Part shown: one piece after another, positions 1 to 8,988 of the stretch
How the letters are laid out: each line of letters opens with the position of its first letter
How positions within the stretch are numbered: position 1 is the first letter of the stretch
The notes under the pieces: generated by a model
Told to the model about the DNA's origin: nothing
The model's input: the letters and a program-made list of their open reading frames with translations, nothing else
Databases searched by the model: none
Assembly (NCBI GenBank): GCA_021404565.1
Contig: JAAWWF010000041.1
Span: 145,425 to 209,424 of the forward strand
DNA: 64,000 bases
DNA from: Roseivirga sp.
GTDB lineage: Bacteria > Bacteroidota > Bacteroidia > Cytophagales > Cyclobacteriaceae
Direction of reading: 5' to 3'
Made by a program: the position numbers and the translations under genes

Positions 1-678
1 CTGGCACAATGGTTCGATCCCCGATTTGCAGAACGGGAGACACGGGAAGATCTGGTAGAAATACAACTTTCTGTTGATTCTCTGGAAGATAAACTATTAG
101 AGCGTAATGCCTATATAGATATGATCATGGCCCGACTCGAGGGTGACACTACCTCCAATCAGGAGGATATGCTGTCACAATCTAATCAGGGAGTGCAGGT
201 AACCCAGGATGGCGAATCCCGTGTAATTGACTCATTATTTAAGTCTGAGTTTGAAACAGGCGGAGGTGATTTTTTACTAACACAGTCTCTTCGGAATTTT
301 GAACTACGTGAAACCTACTTTTTTTCACCGATAACTGGTTATATCTCAGCAGCATTCGACCCCAAGAGTGAGCATTACGGGATTGATGTGGTTTCTAAAA
401 AAGACGAACCGGTAAAGTGTATTGCCGATGGTACTGTGCTCTTTGCTACCTGGACACAGGAGGCGGGCAATGTTATTGCAGTGCAGCATCAGGCCAATCT
501 GATTTCTATTTATAAACATAACTCGACCTTAACCAAAGAAATTGGTAACTTCGTAAGCGCAGGTGAGATCATTGCCATAATTGGCAATACCGGAGAGTTG
601 ACTAGTGGGCCCCATTTGCACTTTGAACTCTGGTATAATGGCAATGCTGTGAATCCGGAGGAGTTTATTTCGTTTTAG
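1..678 (+). CDS. M23 family metallopeptidase, N-terminus outside window
   Basis: The frame is open from the first base of the window, so this is the C-terminal 225 residues of a longer protein; the first ATG at 121 is only an internal Met. The stretch before it is charged and helical, consistent with the coiled coil common ahead of bacterial LytM domains. The C-terminal half is a complete M23 (LytM-type) peptidase core: the zinc ligands appear as HYGID (H-x3-D) and HLH in the SGPHLHFELW block, and the gene ends with the usual NPEEFI. The family cuts peptide cross-links of peptidoglycan in the periplasm. It lies 27 bp upstream of a bactofilin; such M23-bactofilin pairs are a known cell-shape module, in which the bactofilin scaffold is thought to localise the peptidase. 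Sure of the family; substrate bond not known. Confidence 0.93.
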   Translation: MAQWFDPRFAERETREDLVEIQLSVDSLEDKLLERNAYIDMIMARLEGDTTSNQEDMLSQSNQGVQVTQDGESRVIDSLFKSEFETGGGDFLLTQSLRNFELRETYFFSPITGYISAAFDPKSEHYGIDVVSKKDEPVKCIADGTVLFATWTQEAGNVIAVQHQANLISIYKHNSTLTKEIGNFVSAGEIIAIIGNTGELTSGPHLHFELWYNGNAVNPEEFISF

Positions 679-705
679 ACAATAACCATTAACCTCAGCC
701 ATAAT

Positions 706-1128
706 ATGTTCTCTAAAGAAGAAAAAAAATCTGTTGAAGATCTGAGCGGTACCAGTAATATCATTGGTAAAGAAACACTGCTGGAAGGCAGTATTGAGTC
801 TATAGGTAATATCAGGATAGAGGGGAGAGTATTTGGCAATGCTAAGGCGAAGGCCAAGTTTGTGATGGGAAGTGATGCCTTTGTAGATGGCAATGTAATG
901 GCACGTACTGCCGAGGTAGCTGGTAAAATTACTGGTAACATAGAAATCTCTGAGCTTTTGATTTTAAAGCCAAGCGCGGTTATTAATGGAGATATTCTCA
1001 CCAATAAGCTGGTAGTAGAACCCGGAGCTACCTTCAATGGTGGCTGTAAAATGGGGCATCTGGCCAAAGAGATTGAAATTAATACCCCTGAGCCCCGTTC
1101 TCAGCAGAAAATGGTCAAACACGCCTGA
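706..1128 (+). CDS. Bactofilin (polymer-forming cytoskeletal protein)
   Basis: A 140-residue bactofilin. After a charged tail (about 1-20) comes the right-handed beta-helix core, visible as short repeats with regularly spaced small and hydrophobic residues (GSIESIGNIRIEGRV, FVDGNVMARTAEV, ITGNIEISELLIL, INGDILTNKLVV) and closing with GATFNGGCKMG. Bactofilins polymerise without nucleotide into membrane-associated filaments that position cell-wall enzymes. It follows the M23 peptidase gene by 27 bp and is probably cotranscribed with it. The C-terminal tail after about residue 122 is short and charged. A second bactofilin on the minus strand lies 6.7 kb downstream with a different partner, so the cell has at least two. 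Confidence 0.93.
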   Translation: MFSKEEKKSVEDLSGTSNIIGKETLLEGSIESIGNIRIEGRVFGNAKAKAKFVMGSDAFVDGNVMARTAEVAGKITGNIEISELLILKPSAVINGDILTNKLVVEPGATFNGGCKMGHLAKEIEINTPEPRSQQKMVKHA

Positions 1129-1205
1129 TCCTTGTCTTAATCTTAGATCTTTCCATTTGTAGTTGAGGCGCTGGGCATTGTACCTGCATTTTGTAGTTTT
1201 ATCTT

Positions 1206-1409
1206 ATGACTGAAAAAGGCCCTAACGACCTGCTCAAATACTCAGGCCTTGGGATGCAGTTTTTTCTCACTATCGCTATTTGTGGCTGGTTGGGTTACAA
1301 AATGGACGAATGGTGGCGTGAGGGCCAACCCCTTTTTGTAATTATTATGATCTTTCTGGGTACAGTTGGTGGCTTCTATCAGCTCTATCGGGCTACCAAA
1401 GAAAAGTAA
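1206..1409 (+). CDS. AtpZ/AtpI-type small membrane protein of ATP synthase cluster
   Basis: A 67-residue protein with two membrane segments (about 16-31 and 42-60) joined by a short loop containing GYKMDEWW. This hairpin with a G-x-x-x-D-x-W-type loop is typical of the AtpZ/AtpI family (ATP synthase I), small proteins encoded just ahead of F0F1 genes and implicated in Mg2+ supply or in c-ring assembly. It sits first in the ATP synthase cluster, 58 bp before the next membrane gene. A weak promoter candidate lies upstream (TTG at 1163, GCATTTTG at 1186-1193). Assignment rests on size, topology and position. Confidence 0.82.
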   Translation: MTEKGPNDLLKYSGLGMQFFLTIAICGWLGYKMDEWWREGQPLFVIIMIFLGTVGGFYQLYRATKEK

Positions 1410-1454
1410 GTGTTGCCTTTATTGTCATGGCATGGATAGCTGCCGGGCTTTTAC

Positions 1455-1462
1455 TACTTTTG
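1455..1462 (+). promoter_or_regulatory. Candidate -7 element, possibly leaderless transcript
   Basis: TACTTTTG followed by C fits the Bacteroidota -7 consensus TAnnTTTG exactly. Only four bases separate it from the ATG at 1467, so a transcript starting about seven bases after the element would have almost no leader. No TTG lies 19-21 bp upstream. It would let the ATP synthase genes be transcribed without atpZ. Confidence 0.45.
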
Positions 1463-1466
1463 CGCC

Positions 1467-1871
1467 ATGAATATTTTGGCGCAGCAGTTTATAAGAATAC
1501 TCGTTCTTACTGCCATCATTATAGGGTTAATCCTGGGCTTAGGTGCTTTAGGATTGAATAACATCATCCATGAAGATATCTGGTCCATCGTGATTTTCTC
1601 TTCGCTTGTAGGGGTAGGCGTGGCCTTTGTCAATATGTATTTTGTGAAGAAAGGAAGCCAGCTGGGCCTGGTCAATGTCTTTCTGGCAACTACTGCTTTT
1701 CGTATGATGCTGAGCATCATCTTCATCACAATTGTTTTCTATCTCGGACTGGAAAACGCACAGGTCTGGATAGCCAATTTCTTCGTGATCTATTTATTCT
1801 ACTTAGTATTTGAAATATATACCATTATGGCTAACTTGCGCGCGATTTCGAATGAGGGGGAACCACAATGA
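1467..1871 (+). CDS. AtpI-like four-helix membrane protein
   Basis: A 134-residue protein predicted to have four membrane segments (about 9-31, 38-60, 70-95, 100-122) and a short polar C-terminus. It ends overlapping the atpB start by four bases (ATGA), which implies translational coupling to subunit a. The position, directly between atpZ and atpB, and the topology match the second AtpI-like protein seen in front of Bacteroidota ATP synthase operons; a role in F0 assembly is inferred. There are no catalytic motifs and the sequence alone would not identify it. Confidence 0.75.
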   Translation: MNILAQQFIRILVLTAIIIGLILGLGALGLNNIIHEDIWSIVIFSSLVGVGVAFVNMYFVKKGSQLGLVNVFLATTAFRMMLSIIFITIVFYLGLENAQVWIANFFVIYLFYLVFEIYTIMANLRAISNEGEPQ

Positions 1872-2938
1872 CTGAAAAACCTAGATTGAACAAGTTTAAA
1901 TTACTGATCGTTAGTCTTTTAACTTTTGTGCTTTTACTGGCAAATACTGCCAATATTTTCGCTTCAGACCCTGTTTCTGACCCTGAGGCAGATCAGGAAG
2001 AATTCAACCCTAGCGAAACCATCGTACATCACGTTCTTGATGATCACATTTGGCACTTCTTTGATGGCCATTACGGTACACTTTATTTACCCGTGATTGT
2101 TTATTCGAGCGAGAAAGGATTTGATTTCTTCTCTTCCAAAAATTTCTATGATGATCATCACAATATGGTGGAGTACAAAGGGTACTCTCTGGAGCACGGG
2201 CTGCATATTGTAGGCGATGGTCATGGTGAACATGCAGAGGGAGGTTTTCTTCTCGATTTGTCCATTACAAAAAACGTAGCGACTCTTTTGATCAATGCCC
2301 TGATCCTGTTTTTGGTATTCAGAGCAGTGGCCAATGGTTATAAAAAGAATCATGGTAAGGCACCAAAAGGAATTCAGGCGGTATTCGAGCCTCTTGTAAT
2401 CTACCTGAGAGATGATGTGATCAAGCCAAACATTGGCAAGGGCTACGAGAAGTATCTGCCTTATTTATTAACGCTTTTCTTCTTCATCCTTTTCGGTAAT
2501 ATCATTGGCCTGCTACCTGGTGCAGCTAACATGACAGGTAACATTGCTGTTACTTTAGTTTTGGCTCTGTTTACTTTCATTATTACCAATGTAAAAGGAA
2601 ACAAGGGGTATTGGGGACACATCCTGTCGCCTCCTGGCGTGCCTATGGCGTTGAAGCCGTTGATCGTGTTAGTAGAGGTGATCGGGATCTTTACCAAACC
2701 AATCTCATTAACTGTACGACTTTTCGTGGCGATTACTGCTGGTCACATTGTGATGCTCAGCTTGATCTCACTGGCTTTTATATTCGGAAGTATAGCTGTA
2801 GGAGCAGCATCTTCCCTGATAGTATTGTTTATCAACCTCATCGAGATTTTGGTAGCAGGAATTCAGGCATACGTATTTACGATGTTCTCAGCACTCTACA
2901 TTGGCATGGCCACTGCAGAGCACGATGAACATCACTAA
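1868..2938 (+). CDS. atpB: F0F1 ATP synthase subunit a
   Basis: Subunit a forms the proton half-channels beside the c-ring. The essential arginine is R284 in the block LTVRLFVAITAGH. At 356 residues it is about 100 longer than the E. coli protein. The extra part is N-terminal: a signal-like hydrophobic segment (about 11-32, ending in FAS) followed by an acidic, histidine-rich stretch (repeated HH, DDH and HGEH up to about 120) before the conserved membrane helices. Such extended N-termini are usual in Bacteroidota; the histidine-rich loop would face the periplasm. The start overlaps the upstream gene by four bases and atpE follows after 38 bp. Confidence 0.97.
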   Translation: MTEKPRLNKFKLLIVSLLTFVLLLANTANIFASDPVSDPEADQEEFNPSETIVHHVLDDHIWHFFDGHYGTLYLPVIVYSSEKGFDFFSSKNFYDDHHNMVEYKGYSLEHGLHIVGDGHGEHAEGGFLLDLSITKNVATLLINALILFLVFRAVANGYKKNHGKAPKGIQAVFEPLVIYLRDDVIKPNIGKGYEKYLPYLLTLFFFILFGNIIGLLPGAANMTGNIAVTLVLALFTFIITNVKGNKGYWGHILSPPGVPMALKPLIVLVEVIGIFTKPISLTVRLFVAITAGHIVMLSLISLAFIFGSIAVGAASSLIVLFINLIEILVAGIQAYVFTMFSALYIGMATAEHDEHH

Positions 2939-2958
2939 GACTAGAAACATAAGTTTAA

Positions 2959-3243
<285 letters not shown>

Positions 3244-3248
3244 TTATC

Positions 3249-3286
3249 AAGAGCCTGTTGTCAACATTAGGTTGCGACAGGCTCTT
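3249..3286 (+). promoter_or_regulatory. Intercistronic hairpin atpE-atpF
   Basis: A perfect 10-bp stem (AAGAGCCTGT, 3249-3258, against ACAGGCTCTT, 3277-3286) with an 18-base loop. It is followed by CATTAAAG and not by a U-run, so it is unlikely to be an efficient terminator. Its place directly after the subunit c gene suggests protection of the atpBE message from 3' decay or partial attenuation. Confidence 0.7.
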
Positions 3287-3321
3287 CATTAAAGCATTAA
3301 GTAAAATCTAGTTTATATAAG

Positions 3322-3816
3322 ATGGAATTACTAACCCCAGGATCAGGTCTCATTATTTGGCAAGCCATTATCTTCTTAGCATTGATTCTATTGCTGAAGA
3401 AGTTTGCTTGGGGACCCATCATCTCTTCTTTAAAGGAAAGAGAAGTAGGTATTGAAGAATCTCTGGCTGCTGCTGAGCAGGCTAAGAGCGAAATGGCCTC
3501 TTTGAAGTCTGATAACGAGAAGCTTTTGAAAGAAGCTCGTTTGGAGAGAGATGTCATGCTGAAAGACGCTTTGACAACGGCTAACAAAATCAAGGAAGAA
3601 GCAAGAGAAGAAACTTCTAAGATCAGCTCTAAAATGATTGAGGATGCTAAGGCGACCATCGAGAATGAAAAGAAAGCTGCTCTCGCTGATATCAAAACAC
3701 AGGTGTCTCTGTTATCGCTTGACATTGCCGAGAAATTGCTAAGAAAACAACTTGGAAACGAAAAAGAGCAGAAAGCCCTTGTTGACGAGTTTGTGAAAGA
3801 TTTGAACCTGAACTAA
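3322..3816 (+). CDS. atpF: F0F1 ATP synthase subunit b
   Basis: A 164-residue peripheral-stalk subunit. One N-terminal membrane helix (about 9-27, with the conserved W in AWGPI just after it) is followed by a long charged coiled coil (about 40-150) with the usual alanine/glutamate/lysine pattern. It dimerises and links F0 to the delta subunit. It starts 78 bp after atpE, with the hairpin in the gap, and is 10 bp ahead of atpH. Confidence 0.96.
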   Translation: MELLTPGSGLIIWQAIIFLALILLLKKFAWGPIISSLKEREVGIEESLAAAEQAKSEMASLKSDNEKLLKEARLERDVMLKDALTTANKIKEEAREETSKISSKMIEDAKATIENEKKAALADIKTQVSLLSLDIAEKLLRKQLGNEKEQKALVDEFVKDLNLN

Positions 3817-3826
3817 TACATCACGG

Positions 3827-4384
3827 ATGTCTGAACATAGAATAGCTTCCCGATATGCCAAGTCACTGCTAGGTTTAGCAGATGAAAAAGGTATGCTGGA
3901 AGAAGTAAACAAAGACATGCTCATGTTTTCGCAGCTGGCTGAAGAGAACTATGAGTTTGTTTTGATGTTGAAAAGCCCTGTGGTAACACATGATAAAAAG
4001 CTGGCCATTCTGAATAAGGTGTTTACAGGGAAGGTCAATGACCTCACTCTGGCCATATTCGAAATTCTGACACGTAAGCAGAGAGAGGCCTACTTACCAG
4101 GCATTGCCACTGAATTTCACCACCAGTACAATGTGCGAAAAGGTGTGGAAGAAGCTACTGTGACTACCACCTTTAAGCTGGATGCGAAACTAAGGAAGGA
4201 ATTCGAAGGCATCGTGACACAAATCTCAGGCAAGAAAGTGGAGTTGACCGAATTGGTAAACGAAGATCTTCTTGGAGGATTTGTACTTAAAATAGGAGAC
4301 CGTCAGATTGACGATTCTATAAGCTCAAGATTGAGCGCACTAAAATTGAAATTTAGCCAAAACCCTTACGTAAAGGAGTTTTAA
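3827..4384 (+). CDS. atpH: F0F1 ATP synthase subunit delta
   Basis: A 185-residue OSCP/delta protein that joins the peripheral stalk to the top of the alpha3beta3 head. The N-terminal helical domain begins with the typical SRYAKSLLGLADEKG block, and the C-terminal part has the conserved GGFVLKIGDRQIDDSISSRL motif. Length and position, between atpF (10 bp) and atpA (29 bp), are standard. Confidence 0.96.
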   Translation: MSEHRIASRYAKSLLGLADEKGMLEEVNKDMLMFSQLAEENYEFVLMLKSPVVTHDKKLAILNKVFTGKVNDLTLAIFEILTRKQREAYLPGIATEFHHQYNVRKGVEEATVTTTFKLDAKLRKEFEGIVTQISGKKVELTELVNEDLLGGFVLKIGDRQIDDSISSRLSALKLKFSQNPYVKEF

Positions 4385-4413
4385 TAAAGTATTAACATTA
4401 ACTGTATCATAAA

Positions 4414-5988
4414 ATGGCAGATGTAAGACCTGATGAGGTATCAGCAATTTTGAGAGAACAACTCTCAAACTTCAAATCTGAGGCTGAGCTCGAAGAAGTA
4501 GGTACCGTATTGCAAGTAGGTGATGGCGTAGCCAGAATCTACGGATTGTCTAAAGCACAGTCGGGAGAGCTTCTTGAGTTCGAAAACGGCTTGAAAGCTT
4601 TGGTTTTGAACCTTGAAGAAGACAATGTAGGAGCGGTATTGCTCGGAGAATCAGCTGGGATTAAAGAAGGTGATACTGTTAAAAGAACAGGCCTTATCGC
4701 TTCTGTAAATGTAGGCGAAGGTATTGTTGGCCGTGTGGTTGATACCCTGGGTAACCCTGTTGATGGTAAAGGACCAATCGAAGGCGAGACTTACGAAATG
4801 CCACTCGAAAGAAAGGCACCTGGTGTAATCTATCGTCAGCCGGTAACTGAGCCATTGCAAACTGGTATCAAGGCGATTGACTCTATGATTCCTATTGGTA
4901 GAGGTCAGCGCGAGCTGGTAATTGGTGACCGTCAGACAGGTAAAACTGCTGTGGTAATCGATACCATCCTGAACCAGAGAGAATTTTACGATAAAGGAGA
5001 GCCTGTATTTTGTATCTACGTAGCCGTAGGTCAAAAGGCTTCTACTGTAGCGGGTGTGGTAGCTGCCCTTGAAAAAGGTGGTGCTATGGACTACACTGTG
5101 GTAGTATTGGCTGGTGCATCTGATCCGGCTCCAATGCAGTTCTTCTCTCCGTTTACTGGTGCTGCCATCGGTGAGTACTTCAGAGATACGGGGCGTCCTG
5201 CCTTGGTAATCTATGATGACCTTTCTAAGCAAGCGGTTGCTTACCGTGAGGTGTCTCTTCTTCTGAGAAGACCTCCGGGACGTGAAGCTTACCCAGGTGA
5301 TGTATTCTACCTTCACTCAAGGTTGCTGGAAAGAGCTGCGAAAGTGAACGATTCGGACGAAATCGCAGCAGCAATGAACGATTTGCCGGAATCTTTAAAA
5401 GACAAAGTAAAAGGTGGTGGTTCTTTGACGGCCCTTCCGATTATTGAAACACAGGCGGGTGACGTATCTGCTTATATTCCTACCAACGTAATTTCGATTA
5501 CGGATGGTCAGATCTTCCTTGAGACCAACCTGTTTAACTCAGGTGTGCGTCCTGCCATTAACGTAGGTATCTCGGTATCACGTGTGGGTGGTAACGCTCA
5601 GATCAAGTCAATGAAGAAAGTATCAGGTACCCTGAAACTGGATCAGGCTCAGTTCCGTGAACTGGAAGCTTTTGCAAAGTTCGGATCTGACCTGGATGCT
5701 GCTACTCAGCTGACTATCGACAGAGGTAGAAGAAACCAGGAAATTCTGAAGCAGGGACAATTTGCTCCTGCTCCTGTAGAAGAGCAAGTAGCCATTATTT
5801 ACGCTTCGACAAAGGGACTGATGGACAAAGTGCCGGTTGATAAAGTGAAAGAATTCGAGACTGATTTTCTCGCAGTGATGAGAACTCAGCACGAAGATGC
5901 ACTGGATTCATTCCGTGCTGGTAAACTTGCCCCTGAAGCTACAGCAGCAGTGGAAAAGGTTGCCAAAGATCTGTCTGGCAGATATTAA
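4414..5988 (+). CDS. atpA: F0F1 ATP synthase subunit alpha
   Basis: A 524-residue non-catalytic nucleotide-binding subunit. The Walker A motif GDRQTGKT is at about 171-178, and the arginine finger that reaches into the catalytic beta site is R390 in SVSRVGG. The N-terminal beta-barrel (about 25-95), the nucleotide-binding domain and the helical C-terminal domain are all complete. The beta partner (atpD) and epsilon (atpC) are not in this window: after alpha and gamma the operon ends in a terminator, so they must lie elsewhere, as in a number of Bacteroidota. Confidence 0.98.
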   Translation: MADVRPDEVSAILREQLSNFKSEAELEEVGTVLQVGDGVARIYGLSKAQSGELLEFENGLKALVLNLEEDNVGAVLLGESAGIKEGDTVKRTGLIASVNVGEGIVGRVVDTLGNPVDGKGPIEGETYEMPLERKAPGVIYRQPVTEPLQTGIKAIDSMIPIGRGQRELVIGDRQTGKTAVVIDTILNQREFYDKGEPVFCIYVAVGQKASTVAGVVAALEKGGAMDYTVVVLAGASDPAPMQFFSPFTGAAIGEYFRDTGRPALVIYDDLSKQAVAYREVSLLLRRPPGREAYPGDVFYLHSRLLERAAKVNDSDEIAAAMNDLPESLKDKVKGGGSLTALPIIETQAGDVSAYIPTNVISITDGQIFLETNLFNSGVRPAINVGISVSRVGGNAQIKSMKKVSGTLKLDQAQFRELEAFAKFGSDLDAATQLTIDRGRRNQEILKQGQFAPAPVEEQVAIIYASTKGLMDKVPVDKVKEFETDFLAVMRTQHEDALDSFRAGKLAPEATAAVEKVAKDLSGRY

Positions 5989-6000
5989 TTAAGTTTTCAT

Positions 6001-6015
6001 GGGAGCTCAGCTCCC
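6001..6015 (+). promoter_or_regulatory. Intercistronic hairpin atpA-atpG
   Basis: GGGAGC-TCA-GCTCCC, a compact 6-bp GC-rich hairpin in the 42-bp gap before atpG. The bases after it are TTTGATAT, too short a U-run for a good terminator. It may act as a decay barrier or a weak attenuator within the operon. Confidence 0.55.
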
Positions 6016-6030
6016 TTTGATATATAAAGA

Positions 6031-6906
6031 ATGGCAAACTTAAAAGAGGTTAAAGAAAGGATTAAATCGGTAAGCTCAACGCAGCAAATTACCAAAGCCA
6101 TGAAAATGGTGGCGGCTGCCAAGCTGAGAAGGGCTCAGGATCGTATCGTTCAGTTGCGCCCTTATTCTGAGAAACTTTCTACCATCCTTTCCAATGTTTC
6201 TTCAGGTAGTACTGAAGAAGGAATGGATACCTATGCCGTTGAAAGAGAAGTAAGTAACGTGCTGATTGTGCCTGTAACCTCAGATAGAGGATTGTGCGGT
6301 GCTTTCAACTCAAACATCTTCAAAGGCGTGAGACAGTTGCTCGAATCTGATGAAATGTCAGGAGTAAATGTATCTGTACTGCCTATCGGTAAAAAAGCAA
6401 ATGACTTCTATAAGAAGAGCAGTTACACGCACATAGGTGACTACTCAGCGATGTTTGGTGACCTGAGCTTTGATAAAGCAAGAGAGGCTGCTGAGTATGC
6501 GATGGATTCTTTTGTTGAAGGTAAGTACGACAAGGTGGTACTTGTTTATAATGAGTTTAAAAATGTAGCTACTCAAATTGTTCGAACGGAGCAGCTCCTG
6601 CCTGTCGTATCGGCTGAGTCGGAGAGTACTACAACCAATACTGATTATATCTACGAGCCTGATAAGGAGTTTATAGTTCAGGACCTGATCCCTAAATCTT
6701 TAAAGATTCAGTTTTACAAGTCAGTGCTGGAATCAAATGCTTCTGAGCATGGTGCTCGTATGACTGCCATGGGGCAAGCCACGGATAATGCCGGTGAACT
6801 ATTGAAAGAGCTTAAGCTTACTTACAACAGAACACGTCAGGCTGCGATTACGAAGGAGATTCTTGAGATCGTAGGTGGTGCTGAAGCATTGGCCGCAGAT
6901 AGCTAA
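6031..6906 (+). CDS. atpG: F0F1 ATP synthase subunit gamma
   Basis: A 291-residue central-stalk rotor subunit. The N-terminal helix carries MANLKEVKERIKSV and QITKAMKMVAAAKLRRAQ, the Rossmann-like middle contains TSDRGLCGAFN, and the C-terminal helix carries RMTAMGQATDNAGELL and LTYNRTRQAAITKEI. All are hallmarks of gamma and the length is normal. It is the last gene of the operon; a strong terminator starts 27 bp after its stop codon. Confidence 0.97.
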   Translation: MANLKEVKERIKSVSSTQQITKAMKMVAAAKLRRAQDRIVQLRPYSEKLSTILSNVSSGSTEEGMDTYAVEREVSNVLIVPVTSDRGLCGAFNSNIFKGVRQLLESDEMSGVNVSVLPIGKKANDFYKKSSYTHIGDYSAMFGDLSFDKAREAAEYAMDSFVEGKYDKVVLVYNEFKNVATQIVRTEQLLPVVSAESESTTTNTDYIYEPDKEFIVQDLIPKSLKIQFYKSVLESNASEHGARMTAMGQATDNAGELLKELKLTYNRTRQAAITKEILEIVGGAEALAADS

Positions 6907-6932
6907 GAGCAATAAAGAATTAAATATATTTG

Positions 6933-6967
6933 AACCCTGACTTTTCGAGAAATGTCAGGGTTTTTTT
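6933..6967 (+). terminator. Intrinsic terminator of ATP synthase operon
   Basis: A perfect 9-bp stem AACCCTGAC/GTCAGGGTT (6933-6941 and 6954-6962) with a 12-base loop and a run of seven T (6961-6967). The next gene's ATG begins at 6968, directly after the T-run, so that gene needs its own promoter or relies on readthrough. Confidence 0.9.
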
Positions 6968-7798
6968 ATGCCCGGACCTTTAGCCTTTATACAGAACCTT
7001 AGTCTTGATGTTACTGCTGGTGCTGTGATATCCAGTCTCTTTGTGTGCCGGTACTTTGGGGTAGATGCATCATTTGAAATGATGCTGGGTCTGGCTATAG
7101 CCATATGGCTGATTTACACCATTGACCATTTACGAGATGGAGCCAGGTCAGGTGTCGATACGGCCAATCCACGACATGCGTTTCACAAAAAGTACCGGGT
7201 GGCGATTCTTGTTGGTGCTGTCCTGGTTTTTGGTATCGGACTTGTAAATGCATTTCAGCTACCTTTAAATACAATCAAATCCGGCCTGGTCCTGGGTGCG
7301 CTTAGCGGCTTGTACTTTGTCTACCTCAAGTTTAGTAAGGGACATAGGTTTAAAGAGCTCATGGCTGCTGTGATCTATACGGCCGGTATCTTTGCCGGCC
7401 CTGTAAGTCTAATCACAGAGTGGGAGTGGAGTTACCTTGTTTTTTTCTTTCTGTTCTTTCTGCCGGTGGCGGCAAATCTCGCCTTATTTCCTCTTTACGA
7501 GATGGATATGGATACCAGAGATAAGGTCACCTCCATAGCACTCAAATCAGGAAGAAAGAGAACGGTGCAGATGATTTGGTCTCTGTTGGGGTTGCACCTG
7601 GCGCTTGTAGTGATTTCAGTACTTAGTCTTCCCCAGTTTTATGGGCTCGCATACATCTTTATTGTCATGAATCTCGTTCTGATGATGCTTTTGATATGGC
7701 CCGATAAATTCTATAAAAACCAACTTTACAGGTGGATGGGAGACGGCATATTTGTCGTTCCATTAGTTTACCTGCTCCTGAATCTAGAGAGACTTTGA
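6968..7798 (+). CDS. UbiA-like prenyltransferase family membrane protein
   Basis: A 276-residue protein with about eight predicted membrane segments. Two Asp-containing motifs lie where UbiA enzymes bind Mg2+-diphosphate: IDHLRD (about 52-57) and EMDMDTRDK (about 177-185). The canonical first motif is NxxxDxxxD, so the first site is divergent. Family members move prenyl groups onto aromatic acceptors for quinones, heme or pigments; the acceptor cannot be told here, and it could be a non-canonical relative. The start sits right after the T-run of the upstream terminator; a later start is possible but would cut into the first helix. Confidence 0.6.
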   Translation: MPGPLAFIQNLSLDVTAGAVISSLFVCRYFGVDASFEMMLGLAIAIWLIYTIDHLRDGARSGVDTANPRHAFHKKYRVAILVGAVLVFGIGLVNAFQLPLNTIKSGLVLGALSGLYFVYLKFSKGHRFKELMAAVIYTAGIFAGPVSLITEWEWSYLVFFFLFFLPVAANLALFPLYEMDMDTRDKVTSIALKSGRKRTVQMIWSLLGLHLALVVISVLSLPQFYGLAYIFIVMNLVLMMLLIWPDKFYKNQLYRWMGDGIFVVPLVYLLLNLERL

Positions 7799-7803
7799 TC
7801 TTT

Positions 7804-8088
7804 TCACTGCGAACCTGAAACTGAACAGCTTCCATTAAAAATCCCACCGTTAAGCACCCGAAGCTGTCTGGCATAGATGTCTCCATAGATATGGGCAGTT
7901 TCAGTGAGTTCCAGCAGGTCCAGTACTTCAATATTCCCCTTGACCTCACCCGATACGATGACCGAACCTGCTTTGATATTTCCGTCTACAGTGCCTTTCA
8001 CCAGCAATGATTGTCGGGTGTCAATGTCACCTGTAAATACAGTGCCTTCACCAATACAACTTATGGCTGAAGTGTCCGCTCTTTTCAT
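7804..8088 (-). CDS. Second bactofilin (short)
   Basis: A 94-residue bactofilin-domain protein. The start is taken at the Met of MKRADTSAISCIGEG (8086-8088), because a longer reading would overlap the upstream gene; with this start the gap is four bases. The beta-helix repeats are GTVFTGDIDTRQSLLV, GTVDGNIKAGSVIVSG, EVKGNIEVLDLLEL and IYGDIYARQLRVLNGG, ending in GIFNGSCSV as in the bactofilin at 706-1128. It is probably cotranscribed with the outer-membrane protein gene upstream. A link between a bactofilin and an outer-membrane protein would be unusual; operon function is unknown. Confidence 0.85.
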   Translation of the reverse strand: MKRADTSAISCIGEGTVFTGDIDTRQSLLVKGTVDGNIKAGSVIVSGEVKGNIEVLDLLELTETAHIYGDIYARQLRVLNGGIFNGSCSVSGSQ

Positions 8089-8092
8089 AGGT

Positions 8093-8878
8093 TTAAAATA
8101 TTTGAGCAAGATTGTACTGTAGTTTAAAGCTGAAGATGGCATAGCCGTCATTGACCTTTGGGTTGCCTCTTATCATCCCGGCCTTTTTGGGAGCAATGCC
8201 CATTTCAGGAGTCCTGTCTGCCAACCGATATCGGATACCATCTCCAGGTGAGAGGTCGGTATATACCGTACTTACGTCATCGAGATAGTCTGTAGTGGTG
8301 AAGCGGTACCCAAACTCACTGATCAAGGTGACATATCGGGCTATGGCAAATTCAATTCCCAGTCCAATGGGAATGGCCAGGGCCAGGCCTGAATATCGCT
8401 TTCCTTCGGTTTTGTATTTTCTCAGGTTATGAGATTTGCCATTGAGTGTAGTCCTGGGGTTTACGGTTACTCCTCCGATACCCCCAAAAATGAAGGGATT
8501 AACTTTGGGCCTGCCCCGATAACTATAGATGGGAAGAAAGAGCAACTCGAAGGTGAGAGAGAGTTCAATATTAGCCGATTTGAAGGACAGGTTTCTATCT
8601 TTGAGGTCTTGCTGTTTCTGATTCGAGTCTTTGGCCCTAAGAAGGAAATAGGAGAGACCTTCTCGTATTTTCACCTGTGGTCCCAGTTTATGCGACAACT
8701 CTAAGGAAGCCGCGGGAAATGGAATAATCAGCTGATGCTGAAGGTCACCATAATAGCCTGCCGTTCCGAGACCAAAAGAGATATAGTTTTGGTCCTCGAA
8801 GCGGTGGGCATAAAAACTCTGGCTGTATACCATTACATGGCAGACCAGCAAAGTCAGGGCTGTAGTCAGATACTTCAT
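8093..8878 (-). CDS. Outer-membrane beta-barrel protein
   Basis: A 261-residue protein with an N-terminal signal peptide (about 1-19, ending VYSQ), then alternating beta-strands rich in aromatic residues and a C-terminal strand ending in F (KLQYNLAQIF), as expected of an outer-membrane barrel. It resembles the PorT-like/OMP_b-brl group common in Bacteroidota. There are no catalytic motifs. Its leader carries ACCTAAGCA directly before the ATG (minus strand, 8880-8888), the same motif found in front of four of the giant protein genes. It is followed after four bases by a bactofilin gene. Confidence 0.72.
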   Translation of the reverse strand: MKYLTTALTLLVCHVMVYSQSFYAHRFEDQNYISFGLGTAGYYGDLQHQLIIPFPAASLELSHKLGPQVKIREGLSYFLLRAKDSNQKQQDLKDRNLSFKSANIELSLTFELLFLPIYSYRGRPKVNPFIFGGIGGVTVNPRTTLNGKSHNLRKYKTEGKRYSGLALAIPIGLGIEFAIARYVTLISEFGYRFTTTDYLDDVSTVYTDLSPGDGIRYRLADRTPEMGIAPKKAGMIRGNPKVNDGYAIFSFKLQYNLAQIF

Positions 8879-8988
8879 GTGCTTAGGTTTGTTTGAAGGT
8901 ATCTGGAAGAAAAACTTTCCTGAAAAATTGATGAGTGAACGGGGCGGATTACTTATTGGAATGTAACTTGTTGAGAGTCAATTAGAAT

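Noticed and set aside
4651..5316. 221-codon minus-strand frame opposite atpA
   Set aside because: It overlaps a highly conserved gene completely and its translation has no recognisable domain.
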